DNA from: Atopsyche davidsoni
Taxonomy: Eukaryota > Arthropoda > Insecta > Trichoptera > Hydrobiosidae
Assembly (NCBI GenBank): GCA_022113835.1
Contig: JAILWY010000010.1
Span: 2,071,501-2,135,500 of the forward strand
DNA length: 64,000 nt
Reading direction: 5' to 3'
The notes under the pieces were generated by a model. The model searched no databases. It was not told the DNA's origin and saw only the letters and a program-made list of their open reading frames with translations. Position numbers and translations under genes: made by a program. Below are positions 45,236-57,551 of the stretch, one piece after another (within the stretch, counting starts at the first letter, position 1; every line of letters starts with the position of its first letter).

Positions 45236-45774
45236 TAACGCATCGCTGTGTACAAATGCAAGTGTTTTTGTAAAAAAAAAAAATTAATTTATGTAGTGAA
45301 ATTTATATATATATATATGTATAAAGTGAGGTTTAACAATTTCTTAATTTCTATATTTGTTATCAAGTACGTAGTTATTTATTTAATGTACACATAAACG
45401 CATGCAAATAAAGGGTTTTTTAACCTATCTTTCTTGCTTAACACAATAAATAAAGAAATTCATGTACGCTATCACCTAAGTCAAACAACCTGCGCGCCGG
45501 ATCAGGGGATTTCCACACATCATACCATAATCTTAGCCTTGGGAACTATTGTTAGTTTAATTATTAAAATGTATGTCTATTTTTGGATTTAACATCAATC
45601 AAATGCGTATTTATTACCTATTACAGGTTTATATTATTTACTCATATAATTAGTTTAGTTCACACATAGAAGATGACAAAGAAATTCTCAGAAAAATCTT
45701 TAACAATAATACTATTATACCGGGCACATTGGTTCATATGTAGAGTACGATTGTTAAAAATTATCGATTAATGG

Positions 45775-45880
45775 ATGTGGTTCGTTAGTACAATGGTCAG
45801 TACACCGATGTGGGTTCAAATCCCACACAAATCACGATGATATTTTTCTGAGAATTTCTTTAATTAATGTGCCTAAAGTA
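45775..45880 (+). repeat. tRNA-derived SINE copy
   Basis: GTTCGTTAGTACAATGGTC (box A region) and a perfect box B GGTTCAAATCC within GTGGGTTCAAATCCCACAC, followed by the shared tail GATATTTTTCTGAGAATTTC. An inverted tail copy stands at 45676-45700, so two SINEs may face each other here. Confidence 0.75.
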
Positions 45881-45949
45881 ATTATTGAAAAATAAAAAAT
45901 CTTGAAATTAATTTATTTGGAGGTTTGGCGAGCAAGGTTGAGGGCCCCT

Positions 45950-46257
45950 GGCGCAGACTCTGCCGCTGCTCGGCGCGGCCTCCCGCTGCCGACAGTCGCC
46001 AGTCCCCGCTGGCTCTTGGCGGACGTCGCTCGTCTCCGGCGGACAGTCTCCGCGCCGTGCTCCAAGTCTTCCACTCGTCTCCAAGCCGCCACTCATCTTC
46101 CCTTCCCGCGCGACTCGGATCCCTCCCCGAAGATGTGAACGACATTTTCTAAAATCGTTTCGTCGCTGTGATATACCTCGAGGCTCCTTCCACCGTGCAG
46201 CGACTGCCGCTCCGCGCTGACCCTTCTGCTCTGCTCTCGGAACGTCGACCCGTCGCG
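45950..46257 (+). promoter_or_regulatory. GC-rich 5' region of peroxidasin
   Basis: A CpG- and GC-rich block of about 300 bases immediately upstream of the peroxidasin ATG, contrasting with AT-rich flanks. Probably the 5' UTR and core promoter; no TATA box is obvious. The long open frames on both strands here reflect GC content. Confidence 0.45.
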
Positions 46258-46424
46258 ATGGAAGGGCGGTTGGGGCGACTGCTAGCGGCATGCGTGGCGC
46301 TGCTCGTCGTGGGGGGTGCGGCCTCCCTGTGTCCGCCCAAGTGCATGTGCGTGAAGCGCACCGTGAGGTGCATGAGGCTGCAGATAGATCGGGTGCCACT
46401 GGTTCCCCCGGATACTGAAATTCT
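46258..46424 (+). CDS. Pxdn: Peroxidasin, first coding exon
   Basis: Peroxidasin is a secreted haem peroxidase with LRR and Ig domains that forms sulfilimine cross-links in collagen IV of basement membranes. The exon starts at ATG 46258 (CGTCGCGATGG) with signal peptide MEGRLGRLLAACVALLVVGG, followed by the LRR N-terminal cap SLCPPKCMCVKRTVRCMRL and IDRVPLVPPDTEI. The CP-KC-C---TVRCM pattern followed by a V---P---IL stretch is the mature N-terminus of the family. It ends ATTCT|GTAAGT in phase 2 inside the Leu codon that opens the first repeat. Other LRR proteins share such caps, but TVRCM fits peroxidasin best. Later exons are not found before 64000. Confidence 0.82.
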
Positions 46425-46553
46425 GTAAGTAAACATTTCTTAATGATACACCCAAAAAGCATAGTAATAAACGAGCTCTGCCGCAATAAAATCCGCTCGA
46501 AATCTTTTACCCCATGCACGACTTACCGTTCCCATCCCGGGTAGTCTCTAGAC

Positions 46554-46889
46554 CAGTAGGTCTCAAACTCTTTTGACCCACGGACCCCCTTTCGTAGTCA
46601 AAACTTGCCTACGGACCCTGGGTGAAAAACTACATAAATTCATATTATAGACTAGTTGGTGCAAGCAAAACCTACCTGACTCACCGCGATGCCTGTTATT
46701 ACTTGTACTTTATGCACCTGTCTATATTTATATTTTACTTAGGACGTAAAAATCGCTAATAATGTATTCATTGTTATTTATTTTAACATCCATATTAATA
46801 AAAGTGTGTCGCAATTAAACCTTGCGCGGACCCCCTGACGTTGTTCAGGGACCCCATGGGATCCGTAGGGACCACTTTGAGAAGCACTG
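46554..46889. mobile_element. hAT MITE copy 2
   Basis: 336 bp, 129 bases after peroxidasin exon 1. Ends CAGTAGGTCTCAAACTCTTT and (inverted) CAGTGCTTCTCAAAGTGGTC. Perfect 8-bp target duplication CTCTAGAC at 46546-46553 and 46890-46897. Opposite orientation to the 27007 copy. Confidence 0.92.
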
Positions 46890-48090
46890 CTCTAGACAAA
46901 AACATATCAACCTGGTAGGTACGGCAATAGCGCAGGGGTGCTTTCTGAAAGAGAGGGTCGTCGAGAAATGTAATAATCCCCTCTACCCTCCCCTATGGAA
47001 CTATTTATAATCACCATGCAGCATAATGGAGATCAAGGGAAACCAAATATAGTACCGTTGCTAGGATTTTAAAAAACACCGTATCAGCTGAAGGGTTTGA
47101 GCACAGTTAATATTCTCGTCTGATTGTTCAGGTACGTTGGGCGAATATTTTAAAATTATATATTACCAAATATATTAGCGGGTTAAGTCGGGTATAATGC
47201 TTTAATAAAATATGTAAATTATACAATTAATTGCTAACCCGCATACAATTAATTATTTTAATTAATCATTAATCAATGTTAATCACTTCAATTTCCTCAA
47301 TTTAAATTACTTTTTTATGTATAATGTAACTGAATTCAATAAAGAAATAAAATAATATTCGATTTGTCACGAGATAAATATTGATATGTTGTTTTTAATA
47401 TTATGAAATCAATATTAATAACGCATTTATATATAAATATTAGAAATATATTTATTACTTTAGCTTGTAAATGTAATTCGTTTCTTTCATTTCTCCTAGT
47501 GGTAAAAAGCTCCCAAGTAGATTATATTTTTGCCAAAAATCTAAAACGCGATTATTTGTAAACGATTTTAACAAACGAATGAATCGAATATTTCATTTTA
47601 ATTTTTCTAAACTTTTATGCGTTTTTATTGTTTCATTAAGAGTTGCCGGTAATATTACAATTTACTTGCATAATATGTAGATTGCTCTTAATACATCTTG
47701 GTAATGTGAATCGATTATTTTACTTCATTTTCGACTAAATATGTGATACAAATATATATTAATAATAAAATAAGAAAAAAATGGCATTCTATAAACTTAT
47801 GAGTTCATGTATCCGTGTACAATAAAATATATATTAGGTTTAACCACTTCCCACTATTAATATACAAAACCTTATTTAAACGTGAGAAATGACTATCTAA
47901 AAATATCTTTTTTAATGTGTTTTAACTTTCAACTACTAAATCAACGCCTTTACATTTTGGTATTTGCCATCTCAAATCTTCGATTTAAAAACCAAAAAAA
48001 AAAATATTTTTATAATGATTTACTTAATACATTTACATTATGAAAACTGGTGTATTTATTTTTGTTTTTACTCGCAAAGTATAACGTATG

Positions 48091-48348
48091 CAGTGGTCCC
48101 CAACCCTTTGCCCGCGGGCACCAAGGCGCCCGCCGACCGTTTTACGTGTGCCCGCCGCTGTGCGACCACGATAAAAAAATTACGGTTACGAAAAAAAAAA
48201 ATGTAGTAATTAAACAGAGATATTAGCGAAAATAATTTTATCGTCATAATTTTCAAAATAATATTTCTTTTGAAAAAATAAATAGTGCCCGCCGCCCGAC
48301 CGGCATTCTAAAATGTGCTCTTGGGTGCAAAAAGGTTGGGGACCCCTG
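48091..48348. mobile_element. hAT-like MITE, second family
   Basis: Ends CAGTGGTCCCCAACCCTTTG and (inverted) CAGGGGTCCCCAACCTTTTT; the interior CCCGCGGGCACCAAGGCGCC is mirrored by a GCCCGCCGCCCGACC stretch. Flanks share ATAAC but no exact 8-bp duplication is evident. Confidence 0.7.
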
Positions 48349-48409
48349 GATAACTAAAAAGGATCGAATAACAGTCAACGTGTAACTAAGATGTTCGAGA
48401 ACCGAGCGG

Positions 48410-48543
48410 TAATTTAGCAATGACGTCCTCTTATTTTGGGTGTTTTGTTACTGAAGTCTGAACATACAACGCAAGTAAGAACGCAACGGGCAAGTTGCCG
48501 TTCGGTTGTCGGTTGTATCGCAGCGTGTGTAGGGAGCTTCACG
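48410..48543. repeat. Dispersed repeat C copy
   Basis: Contains ATGACGTCCTCTTATTTTGG and the right end GTTCGGTTGTCGGTTGTATC, then GCAGCGTGTGTAGGGAGCTT. Confidence 0.55.
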
Positions 48544-48655
48544 CGTGGGGCCATTCAAAGCACCGGGTGACCTGCCAACATGGCGAACATGATTAACGAT
48601 CGATATTTTAAGCGCTTTCACCTTTCGCGCGGTTCTCCGGACTCACAGATATAAA

Positions 48656-48946
48656 ATGAATAAATCTAACAAACACGCCGGTCTTTCGAAAGTCTTTCGG
48701 TCATCTTTCGCTGTGCAGTCAAGTCGGAGCTCGTGGACAGCCGATTCTCTGAAGTTTCTTTTTAAGGATCTGGATTCGTTGAGGAGGCTGGCGGCATTGA
48801 TATATTACGAAACACCGTACTTTCGACCTCATGTTGTGTATGATTACGCAGAGCAGACGATAGACGAGTGTGGTCATTACATTTATGTGAAAAGACCATT
48901 CCTTGAAGGATCCAACACGTCTCGAAGCACCGGTTTCACATTTTAA
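48656..48946 (+). CDS. Unassigned open frame of 96 codons
   Basis: Starts MNKSNKHAGLSKVFRSSFAV and contains LKFLFKDLDSLRRLAALIYY. Codon composition is more balanced than its AT-rich surroundings, and a second open stretch with NFMMPDELTPFSRTPTESFD follows at about 49110. I recognise no family and see no splice signals that fix a structure. It may be a decayed transposon gene. Confidence 0.18.
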   Translation: MNKSNKHAGLSKVFRSSFAVQSSRSSWTADSLKFLFKDLDSLRRLAALIYYETPYFRPHVVYDYAEQTIDECGHYIYVKRPFLEGSNTSRSTGFTF

Positions 48947-49429
48947 AAATTTGCTATACATCTCACACACCTGTTTCTGAGACTGATTTCGTGACTGTTT
49001 TGTATATCTTTTATAAAATATTGTTATGGGACGCCCCTGTACAACATGTGTTTTTATTTTTTGCTGGCTGCTGTGGGAGCCATCAACACCATGGGAGCGT
49101 GGAACGAGTCCCAAATTTCATGATGCCAGATGAACTCACGCCCTTTTCAAGGACTCCAACAGAAAGCTTCGATCATGTACTAAATCCATCATCACGAGGA
49201 GCTTTCAGCGAGCATCATGCAATCATAATAATGTGACCTGTCATCACCAAAAAGTTAATTAAAAAAATCTTGTGAATGAACACAACCTTTAGTCCTCGCA
49301 TTCTATATAAAAAAATGTATAACTCTAGGAAATATTTTATTTTATGATACATTGAAATTTTTACTTAAAAAACTGATTTTTCAGTTACATTATAAATACT
49401 TAAGCTAGTAAATTACCTTTCGTCTTAGT

Positions 49430-49520
49430 CTAAAACCGACTCCACACGCAGCAACATATTATAATTTGCAATTAGCCAATAGCGTCCTTATTAGCTGTTT
49501 AATATATGTACTTTAAGACT
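49430..49520. repeat. Dispersed repeat C fragment
   Basis: ACTCCACACGCAGCAACATA followed by TTAGCCAATAGCGTCCTTAT: left end and inner block of repeat C. A further left end, TTGCCTATACATACTGCGAT, lies at 49923. Confidence 0.5.
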
Positions 49521-50009
49521 TTATTTATTCACGACTAAATCATTACTAATTTGTTCAGTCGATTAAATGAATAGTAGATAAAATTTCAATTAGAGTGAAC
49601 GCAACATCCATTTAATAATAATTCGTTAATTCCAAAGCATTGCCAGTTATCACTCGCCGCCATTAATTGTGAATATATTGCAGCCTGATGAACACAAATC
49701 GCTTTTTAAAAGGCAGCTCGGATGATCGAGGCCCACGAATATGGCGTGGATTGCGTATATCTTTGAAATAATCACCGGAAATGTCGGATTCACCGAAATT
49801 TGTTGATTTTAATACAACTGAATGAGTAAATGGCCTACGAGTACAGGTTTATTGTTTATACAATGTGTTATTGGTGATTGAATAACACATGATATTAAAA
49901 CCAAATGGAAAAGTCTAAAGTTGCCTATACATACTGCGATACGACTGACAACTGAACAATATCTACTATAATAATAGCCATTGTGTGTTTATTTGTATGT
50001 TTGTATGTA

Positions 50010-50246
50010 TGTTTCATTTTTCCGTTCTGTATAGAATATCTTAAAAGATACAACGCTGATTTTTTGCACATAAGTTAAGTAAATTTTTCCGCAGCTATGT
50101 GCCGAATTTCAAGACGATAGGATAATATTTTCATTCATAAACTTTAAAATATGCTTTAGCTAAACTTTAATTATATAATTCACTTCTTCGCCGCGAGATG
50201 TCGTTCACCATCAAATTCGTCATTTTGTGACGGGCTACATTACTAG
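50010..50246 (+). mobile_element. Helitron-like non-autonomous element
   Basis: Ends TTTTGTGACGGGCTACATTACTAG at 50246 followed by T, the CTRR|T rule of Helitrons, with a short GTCA/TGAC hairpin just before it. The body shares CGCAGCTATGTGCCGAATTT and CGATAGGATAATATTTTCAT with the intron copy at 21555-22200. Non-coding; the 5' limit is uncertain. Confidence 0.6.
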
Positions 50247-51534
50247 TATCAAATATTTCATAAGTATATAATACATTTTTACCCATTGTGGATATTGAAT
50301 CCTAATGTTGTTTATTTTGTGGGATTCATAATTTATCGCCTCCCGATGTTTTATCCAATTAAATTACAGCTTTACTTAACTTAACATACTAAAAATTATC
50401 TACAAGAGTCAATTTAAATTCTCGCTCAGTTACAGCGACACTGTAGTTCTATTGGCAACGGCACTCGTCCACGATAGCCGTGGAGTGCGACTTTAAATAT
50501 CATCTGAAACATTTTTGATGTGTGAATTAAGACGTATTAAGTTGTAAGCGGTAATTTAAAATTAATTATAAAATTGTGATTTTTTTTTAATTTCTTCACA
50601 TAATTATATTTTAGACCGAGTAAATGTTTTTCTTGGAAAATCAAAGTAATTATAGTTTTAAAGGTCTTCCGCGTTTCTTTGCCGGATATTTTGTCATTGA
50701 ATTAAAAAATAAATATATATGGCAAAATGATATCATGCATCAACCACTATGAATGGAGAAACGGATGAGTTCACTTCAAAGTATGCTCTAACAACAGGTA
50801 ATTATTTTTTATCTCTACTCTATGAGTGGGAGACATTTAATCTTAGATAATTTCAGCATGAAGCCTATAAAAAAACACCAACGTATAAAACAGCTATGAG
50901 CGGAAAAAGGGAATAGGTTAGCGACAATTATTGATACGTAAGTAGCGCTTTTGCTACTCTTTAAAAAAAAATCTTATCTGATGTGAGTTTCTCGGATTTA
51001 TTTTTATACAAAAAAATCAAATGCCATAGACGTTACAAAGCGCAACATATCAATTGTCTTAGACTCCGCGTTCAGATTCTGCGAGTGATATGATAAATTT
51101 GTATTGCAATGTCTCATATTGGATGATTGTTTTTTGATTGATTATAAAAGTATAATTTAAATAAATCAATTAATGATATTGTGCATAGAGTGTTGCTTAT
51201 CTGCTTGGAAAGGTTAGTTTTTATACAAGAAAGTTCATCTTTCACCAGACTAACAATTGTGATATAGCGACGATGATATTTGAACTAACAGATAATAACG
51301 TAATTGATAAACGGAATAAATTACAGGGTATCGAAGAGGTGAGCAATGGCGATTTCATAAAATAAATTTAAAAAAACGTTATCTAAGTATTACTCTAATG
51401 ATTCCAATGTAACACCGATTATACTGTTAGATTTGCTGCTCTATTATTGATTACAGATTATCTATGAGGTAGCTTTATTTCTTGCAAGTTTTCGTGTTTT
51501 TTAAGCCTTGCTAATATTTAATTTTTACATTTGA

Positions 51535-51597
51535 TCGAATTTTTTGTCCGTTATATCCGAAATCCGTCAAACAGGGGGCCGTTATATCGAGGTATTA
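51535..51597. mobile_element. MITE family P, right-end fragment
   Basis: GTCCGTTATATCCGAAATCC and CCGTTATATCGAGGTATTAC followed by TGTA: only one terminus is left. Confidence 0.55.
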
Positions 51598-51665
51598 CTG
51601 TAAACCTTTAAAAATAAAAACACAAAATGCAAATAAAGAAACATTCATTTAAAAAATGTGTACTT

Positions 51666-52060
51666 TTAATGGGAGGGATGGGTCTGATGCTTTGATAGCA
51701 AATTTTCAATATTTGGCTTCCAATAAGTCAAATTTAACTTTATATCTCCTCGCCCAGTGATTTCCAATCTATTTCTATTTTTTTTGTAAGAAGAATGGCA
51801 ACCGCACTGAAACCCCTTTCCACGAGGTATGAAGATGGAAAAGGTATCAAAAGCCTTATTGCGATAGTCCATAATGCAGGATAAATAGCAGGTATGTCTC
51901 TCTGAAGCCATAATTGCTGATATCCCTTTCTAAACTGCGCCTTCAGTTCTTCACTAGTGCTTATTCCGATCAGTTCTTCTTGTAGTATGACTTCCGATTT
52001 TTCAATGTCACTGTATGGATTGATAATCCACTGTGGTATTTTGGTGATGACCTGCTTAAA
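51666..52060 (-). pseudogene. hAT transposase C-terminal remnant
   Basis: Minus strand: a frame ending KKNRNRLEITGRGDIKLNLT, then PNIENLLSKHQTHPSH and a stop. This KNRNRL----D-RL-L----P-I--L---HQ-H-SH pattern is the C-terminal dimerisation region of hAT transposases of the ZBED5/FAM200 kind. Upstream frames are interrupted. Directly to its right (52090-52195) are hAT-end-like sequences with GACCACTTTGGGAACCTCTAG. Confidence 0.6.
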
Positions 52061-54009
52061 TGGGATCCACTCTCGTAGAACCCTATTTACAGTTCATGGA
52101 CCCCCAATTTAATTTTTCGCTGTCATCGACCCCTTGCAGGGTGAAATCGACCCTTGGGGGTCGATATTGACCACTTTGGGAACCTCTAGTCTAAACGAAT
52201 ACTTCAAGCATGCTTTGAAGGTTGCAAGCTTTTGGACTCCGATCGTCTCACAGCACCGGTCTTTGAGCCTCACAAAGAACATGACTTTGATCAGAAACTC
52301 TAATAACACCTCAGTTTTTAATGCATGTGAATAATCACGAAGCTCAAAAAAGTAAACACTCTTTGGTTTTACTATAGTACAAGTACACTATTTTATAATG
52401 TTTTATGAACATTTATTATAAAAGTAAAAGCAGCAGTTTAAAGTAGCTACCACTGTCATGTAATAGTAACGAATAAGCTGTGTCTATTTACTTTTTATCC
52501 GACTTGCAATTTATTATACCAGGAGTATGAGTTATGTTTATACAGAGAAATTTTATACTTCGTTTAACATGGCAAAATAATAAACAACACCTTTGGGACA
52601 TTGTTTAAATTATAACAAAAGGGAATATATAAAATGTTTGTTCGTGCAAACCTGACACCTCGGATCTGATGTTTCATTATATTTAGACAATGTTTACGTG
52701 TTCAGTTTTAAGTGTTCAATATTTTTGATAGAGAGTACTTGTTGGAATTACATTTTAATATTTTTGACTCAGTTTGATAATGCCAACGTGAAATGTTGGT
52801 CCAATAAAAATAAACATGAGGAAAAATCAAAATTAATGTGAAGGATATTTAGTTATTATTACGAAGGTATACAAGAAATGTTAATAAAAAACCGCATTAA
52901 TTTGATTACCAAGTTGCTTTTGATAAATTCGTAAAACATACATAGTTAATTACGGTAACTATTTTACCTTAATTACTTATATTTTATAGTTTTGCCTCTA
53001 TTTCTATAAACGAATGAGGTAGGCTCTACATTGTATGAGGTTATGTTAAACCTGGTTTGAGGGTGGAAACTTTTTAGTTTTTTCAAACTAGACAACATTG
53101 GATTCCGGCGCCATATTATTCTCATCGTTACCAATTGGAATTCAATGAAAAACCGTGCTTGACTTTTTTGTCAGACTTTTTCCCATTTTCAATTCACAGT
53201 TGGACTGGAAGGAACAAAGAATGGCTAACAATGGCTTGCTATAGGAAAGCTATGAGTGCGAGTATTGTTGCCCAAGAGCTAAGAATAGGCATTTACGACG
53301 TAAGCGTTTGTTTCTATGTTGAACATTGCAGTTTGCACATGCAGTTATAAGATATACCGATTCCTGGAATTTGACTGTTAGTAGTCGATTATGTCATCTA
53401 TATTTTAAGAAAGTTAACTAATATGTGGATTTTGTGTAACGTATCATATTCTGTAGCTGTACTGAGCATACTCGTAGGAATTTTTTTTAAGTAACCTGCT
53501 GTTATTGCTGATTGCCACGAACAATAATAATAATCACCAACAATAGCTAACTTTCAAAGTTGACATCAGTTAAGGAGCTAATGCGTCTGACCTCGAGAAA
53601 TTTTGCAACCGTCTCCGAAATCTGGAATGTGGCTTCGTTGGTTTTATGTAGTAAAAATTAAGAAATCGATGATCTCATTTTGGATCTAAATATGGAATAT
53701 TCGGGTTGTGGCTGACTTAAACTGTAGTTAGTGATATGAAAATGAACGCCCTGGGCGACTATGATGTCCACTCCTCGGCGACCGGTTCTGCATCTCAGCT
53801 GCAAGAGTAGCTCTCCTGGCCTTTCACATCATCAGATTAGACTGCACACCATAAATAACTTTTGTTTATGCGGTGTTTCAAAACTCACGGTGACTACGTG
53901 CAAAAAGGTAAAAACCATATCAAATCTCGGATAATTTAGGAAATAACCGGTGTGAGGCTTCAAGAGAAGGGCCAGGCATACAAACGGCAGATAAAGCTTA
54001 CACGTAAAT

Positions 54010-54085
54010 TGCTATTGTGCCTGTCAAACCTGGGACCCAATAGTAGCAAAAGAATGACCTAACCACTGGACCGCATATTTTACTG
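54010..54085 (-). repeat. tRNA-like SINE fragment
   Basis: Minus strand: TGCGGTCCAGTGGTTAGGTC is a good box A region, with ATTGGGTCCCAGGTTTGACA in the place of box B. Confidence 0.45.
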
Positions 54086-55237
54086 TCATAACTTGCATTG
54101 CAAAAGGTGTGGGCGTGTGAAGCGGTCAAGCTAGGTCTAATTCAGATCTAGTTTTCTGAAACGTTTCACTTGGCTCGTGACCGCACACGAACCTGTGACG
54201 CCTCAGAAAAAAGCCTATTTGGCGCATTAAAACAGGAGCAGTTCAAAAATCAAAATTAAACAATTCATATAAATCTGTAAACCTCCGTGCAATCAGCTTA
54301 AATTGATACCACGCATTCATAACTCGAAACAAGGAAAAAATACTACTCGTCGAAATTTTAAGCCCTCTGCTTCTTTGTAGCAGGTAAAAACTGCCACAAT
54401 CGATGATATCAATCAAAATGTGTTTTTTTTCATTCCTTGTGGAGTTTTATATCATCATGCCGTCGAAAGCTGTGTAGTCTTTAGAATTTCCTTCGAAATG
54501 TATATAAATACGATCAACTGAGCCCCGCACAACACAAACAGCTTTCACAAGCAGAAGTACTTCTCTGCTGTAGTCCGTGACATAAAATTATGATATTTTA
54601 TGAAACCTAACACCGAGCACTGACTTACTGTATCGATATAGATATAACTTATTTGCCACAACTTAACCGAATAAAATTAAATTAAAAATAAAACTGACCA
54701 AATGTTTTTGTGCAATTGGTCAAATTTTTTTTGGATTTAGCTATTCAAGTCCAAATCACTCCTTTTTTTATCAAAACGTAATTTATGTTTGTTTTATTTT
54801 AAAAAAATACAGATTCTTTTTCACGACCGATTAAAAAAATAAATAAAAACAAATGTATGGAATACATAACTGCTTCTGACTATATTTATATTTTTAGAAA
54901 CATATATGGCTAGCACAGCTGATGTCTAAAACACTGTACAAACTAATAGTGTTCTACATTTTAGACAAAACCTTTAAAAAAAAAACACAAAATTATTCAG
55001 GTTTAAATATTTTTATTAGAATAACCTTAAAATATTCACTTTATTATGCAAGTATGATTTTTTATGTGTTGTAATTATAATATTTTCGAGTAAAATACTT
55101 GAGTGATTTTCCACATGTTCGTTTTTATTTGTGACCGGTTTCGCCAACCTTTCTCGTTGGCATTATCGACAGAGATCACTCTGTTATTTTACTCAAAAAT
55201 ATTAAAATGGAATTCCACCAAGTACTCTCTGTCAAAA

Positions 55238-55296
55238 ATATTGAATTTCCTGTTTTTTTTTTTTTTTTTTTTTTAATACTAATGGAAATTCAATAT
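55238..55296. repeat. Inverted repeat enclosing a poly(T) run
   Basis: ATATTGAATTTCC (55238-55250) and its exact complement (55284-55296) enclose TG, a run of about 22 T and AATACTAAT. On the minus strand the run is an A tail, so a retroposed sequence may have ended here. A moderately GC-rich stretch (55330-55540) lies upstream of it on that strand. Confidence 0.75.
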
Positions 55297-55677
55297 CTGA
55301 AGTGGATTTTAAATGTTGTGTTGTGGCCGTAAGGATTCGGAGGATGTGGGATTGGCTGATTGTGTCAGGACCCCGGCGGGTCTCCGGTTTGATGTCTGGG
55401 GACCAAAACGGGTTTCCGAGAGAGCGCGCTGCACCGCCGCTCCCCCTCCAGGGACGCCACATTCCTGTAACGAATTGTCTGCAATCAATAACCCACCGTC
55501 TTGCAAGATTATATCAGCGGGCGACACATCCATAACCGAGAGGATCTATAACCACACTTATCTTCATGACCTAAATATGCTTCTTGTGTGAGCAGAAGAG
55601 CTATAAAGGCTGCGAGCGTTCAAGCATGCAGTCGCAGCGATCAGAGGTAATGCGCGTAAATCTACTTTTTGGACGTA

Positions 55678-56035
55678 CGGTAATACCTCGCTTTACGCGA
55701 CCCCGATATGCGCGGTTTCACTATAACGCGAATTTCAAATTTCGCGTTAAAATGCCTCGCATTACGCGAATTTCCTATATTAAGAATGTGTATGAACACA
55801 ATGTAATCATTGACTTCCCTTAACAATTAAAAACAGCGTATGAACGTATTTTACAAGAACGTAAAAGAAACGCTACCCAAAAGTAAAAATAACATGTAAT
55901 ACTGCATAAAGTGATTGATTCAAAAGATTCGTATTTTTTTGTATTGAGTTTTGACTATGTATGTATGTTTAATCGAATTTCACTTAACGCGATTTTTTTC
56001 CGGACGTATTCCTCGCGTAAAGCGGGGTATGAATG
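55678..56035. mobile_element. MITE family A, copy 3
   Basis: CGGTAATACCTCGCTTTACG at the left after TA, CGCGTAAAGCGGGGTATGAATG at the right before TA. Contains CCCGATATGCGCGG and AAGAATGTGTATGAACACAA like the other copies. Confidence 0.75.
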
Positions 56036-56309
56036 TATATGCTGTTGAATTAATATTTTTTAATGAAATATTTTAGAACTCATGGTCGGTAAGCGAGTCT
56101 GATAACCACTAATTTTCTAAAATGGTGAAATTACTTTGCGCTGCGTTTGCAATGTTTGTTTCTTCAATATGGTTTTATAAATATTTGCTAGCAATGTTGT
56201 CGAAGTACATGATACTTGCTCCGCTGCTGTGTATTGCTGCGTACAGTGTAATTCACTCTTTTTACACAATAACAATTGATAAATTCTATTAATACTTCAT
56301 ATTAAAACA

Positions 56310-56760
56310 ATTGCTGCTGCCCAATAGTATTATTATATAATCCTTTCCTTACAAAGCTCTAGCGTTTAGATCTGATACTCCTGCAGTAAGAAGCTCCCAG
56401 GTACTTCCAGAGCACATCCCTCCACAATCACTCCAAGTCCACTACTCCATTACCGATCCTTTGCACACGCTCAGGGTACAGAATGGCAGCCATGCACAAG
56501 CAACATAATGGGGAGAGCGGAGAGGTTCTATTTTAAATACTAATCACTAACTCAAGACGTTAACTATCTGTTGATGTAATCGTTGAACACTTAATTTAAT
56601 AAGAACCAGTGAATGCATCATCATTTCGGGAAAATAAAATTCAACACAGAATCAAAACTGCGGTGTAGAAAACCACGAGCACTGGCACAGCATGAGTATG
56701 TGCTCAGTGAAATGGTCGCCAACCTCCTCTGAGGAAAGACACTTGTTGAAGCATTATAAT
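56310..56760. repeat. Dispersed repeat B, rearranged copy
   Basis: The second half of the family (GCTGCTGCCCAATAG to GGCAGCCATG) is on the plus strand at 56310-56530, and the first half follows inverted at 56665-56745 (GTGCTCAGTGAAATGGTCGC). Both halves are recognisable only by comparison with 42200-42540. Confidence 0.6.
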
Positions 56761-56865
56761 AAAATAAAATTTTGGTTTCATTGATTGATAATGATCAATA
56801 TTTAATTGGCGTAATAAGTACGTTGTTTCACTTATAGGATATGATTGTACAAAATTCTTGCTAAG

Positions 56866-56990
56866 TACCAATGCTTCGTTGGTATAATTGGTAATGCACC
56901 GGCCATGTAAGCTTGGGGATGTGGGCTCTCAAATCCCACACAAATCACGATGATATTTTTCTGAGAGTTTCTTTAATCAAAATGTACTTA
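56866..56990 (+). repeat. tRNA-derived SINE copy
   Basis: TGCTTCGTTGGTATAATTGG head and degraded box B GGCTCTCAAATCC, then the shared tail CACAAATCACGATGATATTT, TTCTGAGAGTTTCTTTAATC. Confidence 0.7.
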
Positions 56991-57039
56991 ATCATTATCA
57001 AAAATAAAATATTTTTTTATATAGCCGTCCTACCCTTGT

Positions 57040-57240
57040 ACTAGACCCGGCGCTGCCCATAATGTGATTCTTGTACTAGATAGCTCTATTCGGGGCGGTT
57101 GCCAAGTTTCTCTGGAGTCGAGCACCGCCGCTGCCAACCATGTGGCTCCCCGGCGAGGAGCAGAGGGTAGCGTTTCGTACCACGGACTCGAGCGACGATT
57201 CGAGCCGGCGCGCGCCCACGCCTCGTCAACAATGAGTGGC
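57040..57240. other. GC-rich stretch without recognised content
   Basis: A 200-base GC- and CpG-rich block in AT-rich DNA, open on both strands. It follows a SINE directly. No coding family, promoter motif or repeat mate was recognised. Confidence 0.4.
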
Positions 57241-57551
57241 ATAAAAACGAAATTACCCGTAGATTTTTTTATTAATTTGGACATGGTTACTGACTGAGAT
57301 TGTCCTGTCATCGCAACAATGGACAGTTCTGTTCAGTCAATTTCAATTACGAGCCCCCCAATCAATTTCGTTAAACGGATTGAATTTACGATTGTAAAAA
57401 ACGCAAAGCACTCTAAATTTAACATCCGCTAACGAGACCTCTGCTACTGGGGCAATAAACAATCTCAGATGCGACCTCACCAGCCTGCTGCGGGGCAAGG
57501 GCGCTTGCTGCAATTTTAAATCGAGATTCAAAGCACACGAATTCAATAATA

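Larger units (their letters stand above)
30866..45949. other. Intergenic region between EGF/CCP/HYR gene and peroxidasin
   Basis: About 15 kb with no supported gene. Identified content is listed separately: GC-rich block (31165-31330), tandem array (31405-32610), nested mariner (32640-33118) in MITE A, hairpin (35524-35565), repeat C (36248-36392, 43590-43650, 44700-44890), (TA)n (37749-37821), a mariner derivative (38481-38993), a possible retrotransposon scrap (40030-40248), repeat B (42200-42540) and a SINE (45775-45880). The stretches 33640-35520, 36400-37740, 40250-42190 and 42550-43560 show nothing I can name. Confidence 0.5.

Noticed and set aside
45780..45850. Functional tRNA gene
   Set aside because: Box A and box B are recognisable, but the acceptor stem does not pair and the sequence continues into a tail shared with other copies. 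It is a SINE head.
46168..46257. Upstream ATG extension of peroxidasin (MIYLEAPST...)
   Set aside because: It would place about 30 residues before an otherwise perfect signal peptide. The ATG at 46258 has a good context and gives the expected N-terminus.
45908..46519. Long open frames on both strands over the peroxidasin 5' region
   Set aside because: GC-rich sequence lacks stops by composition. Only the plus-strand frame from 46258 has a signal peptide, family motifs and a proper donor.
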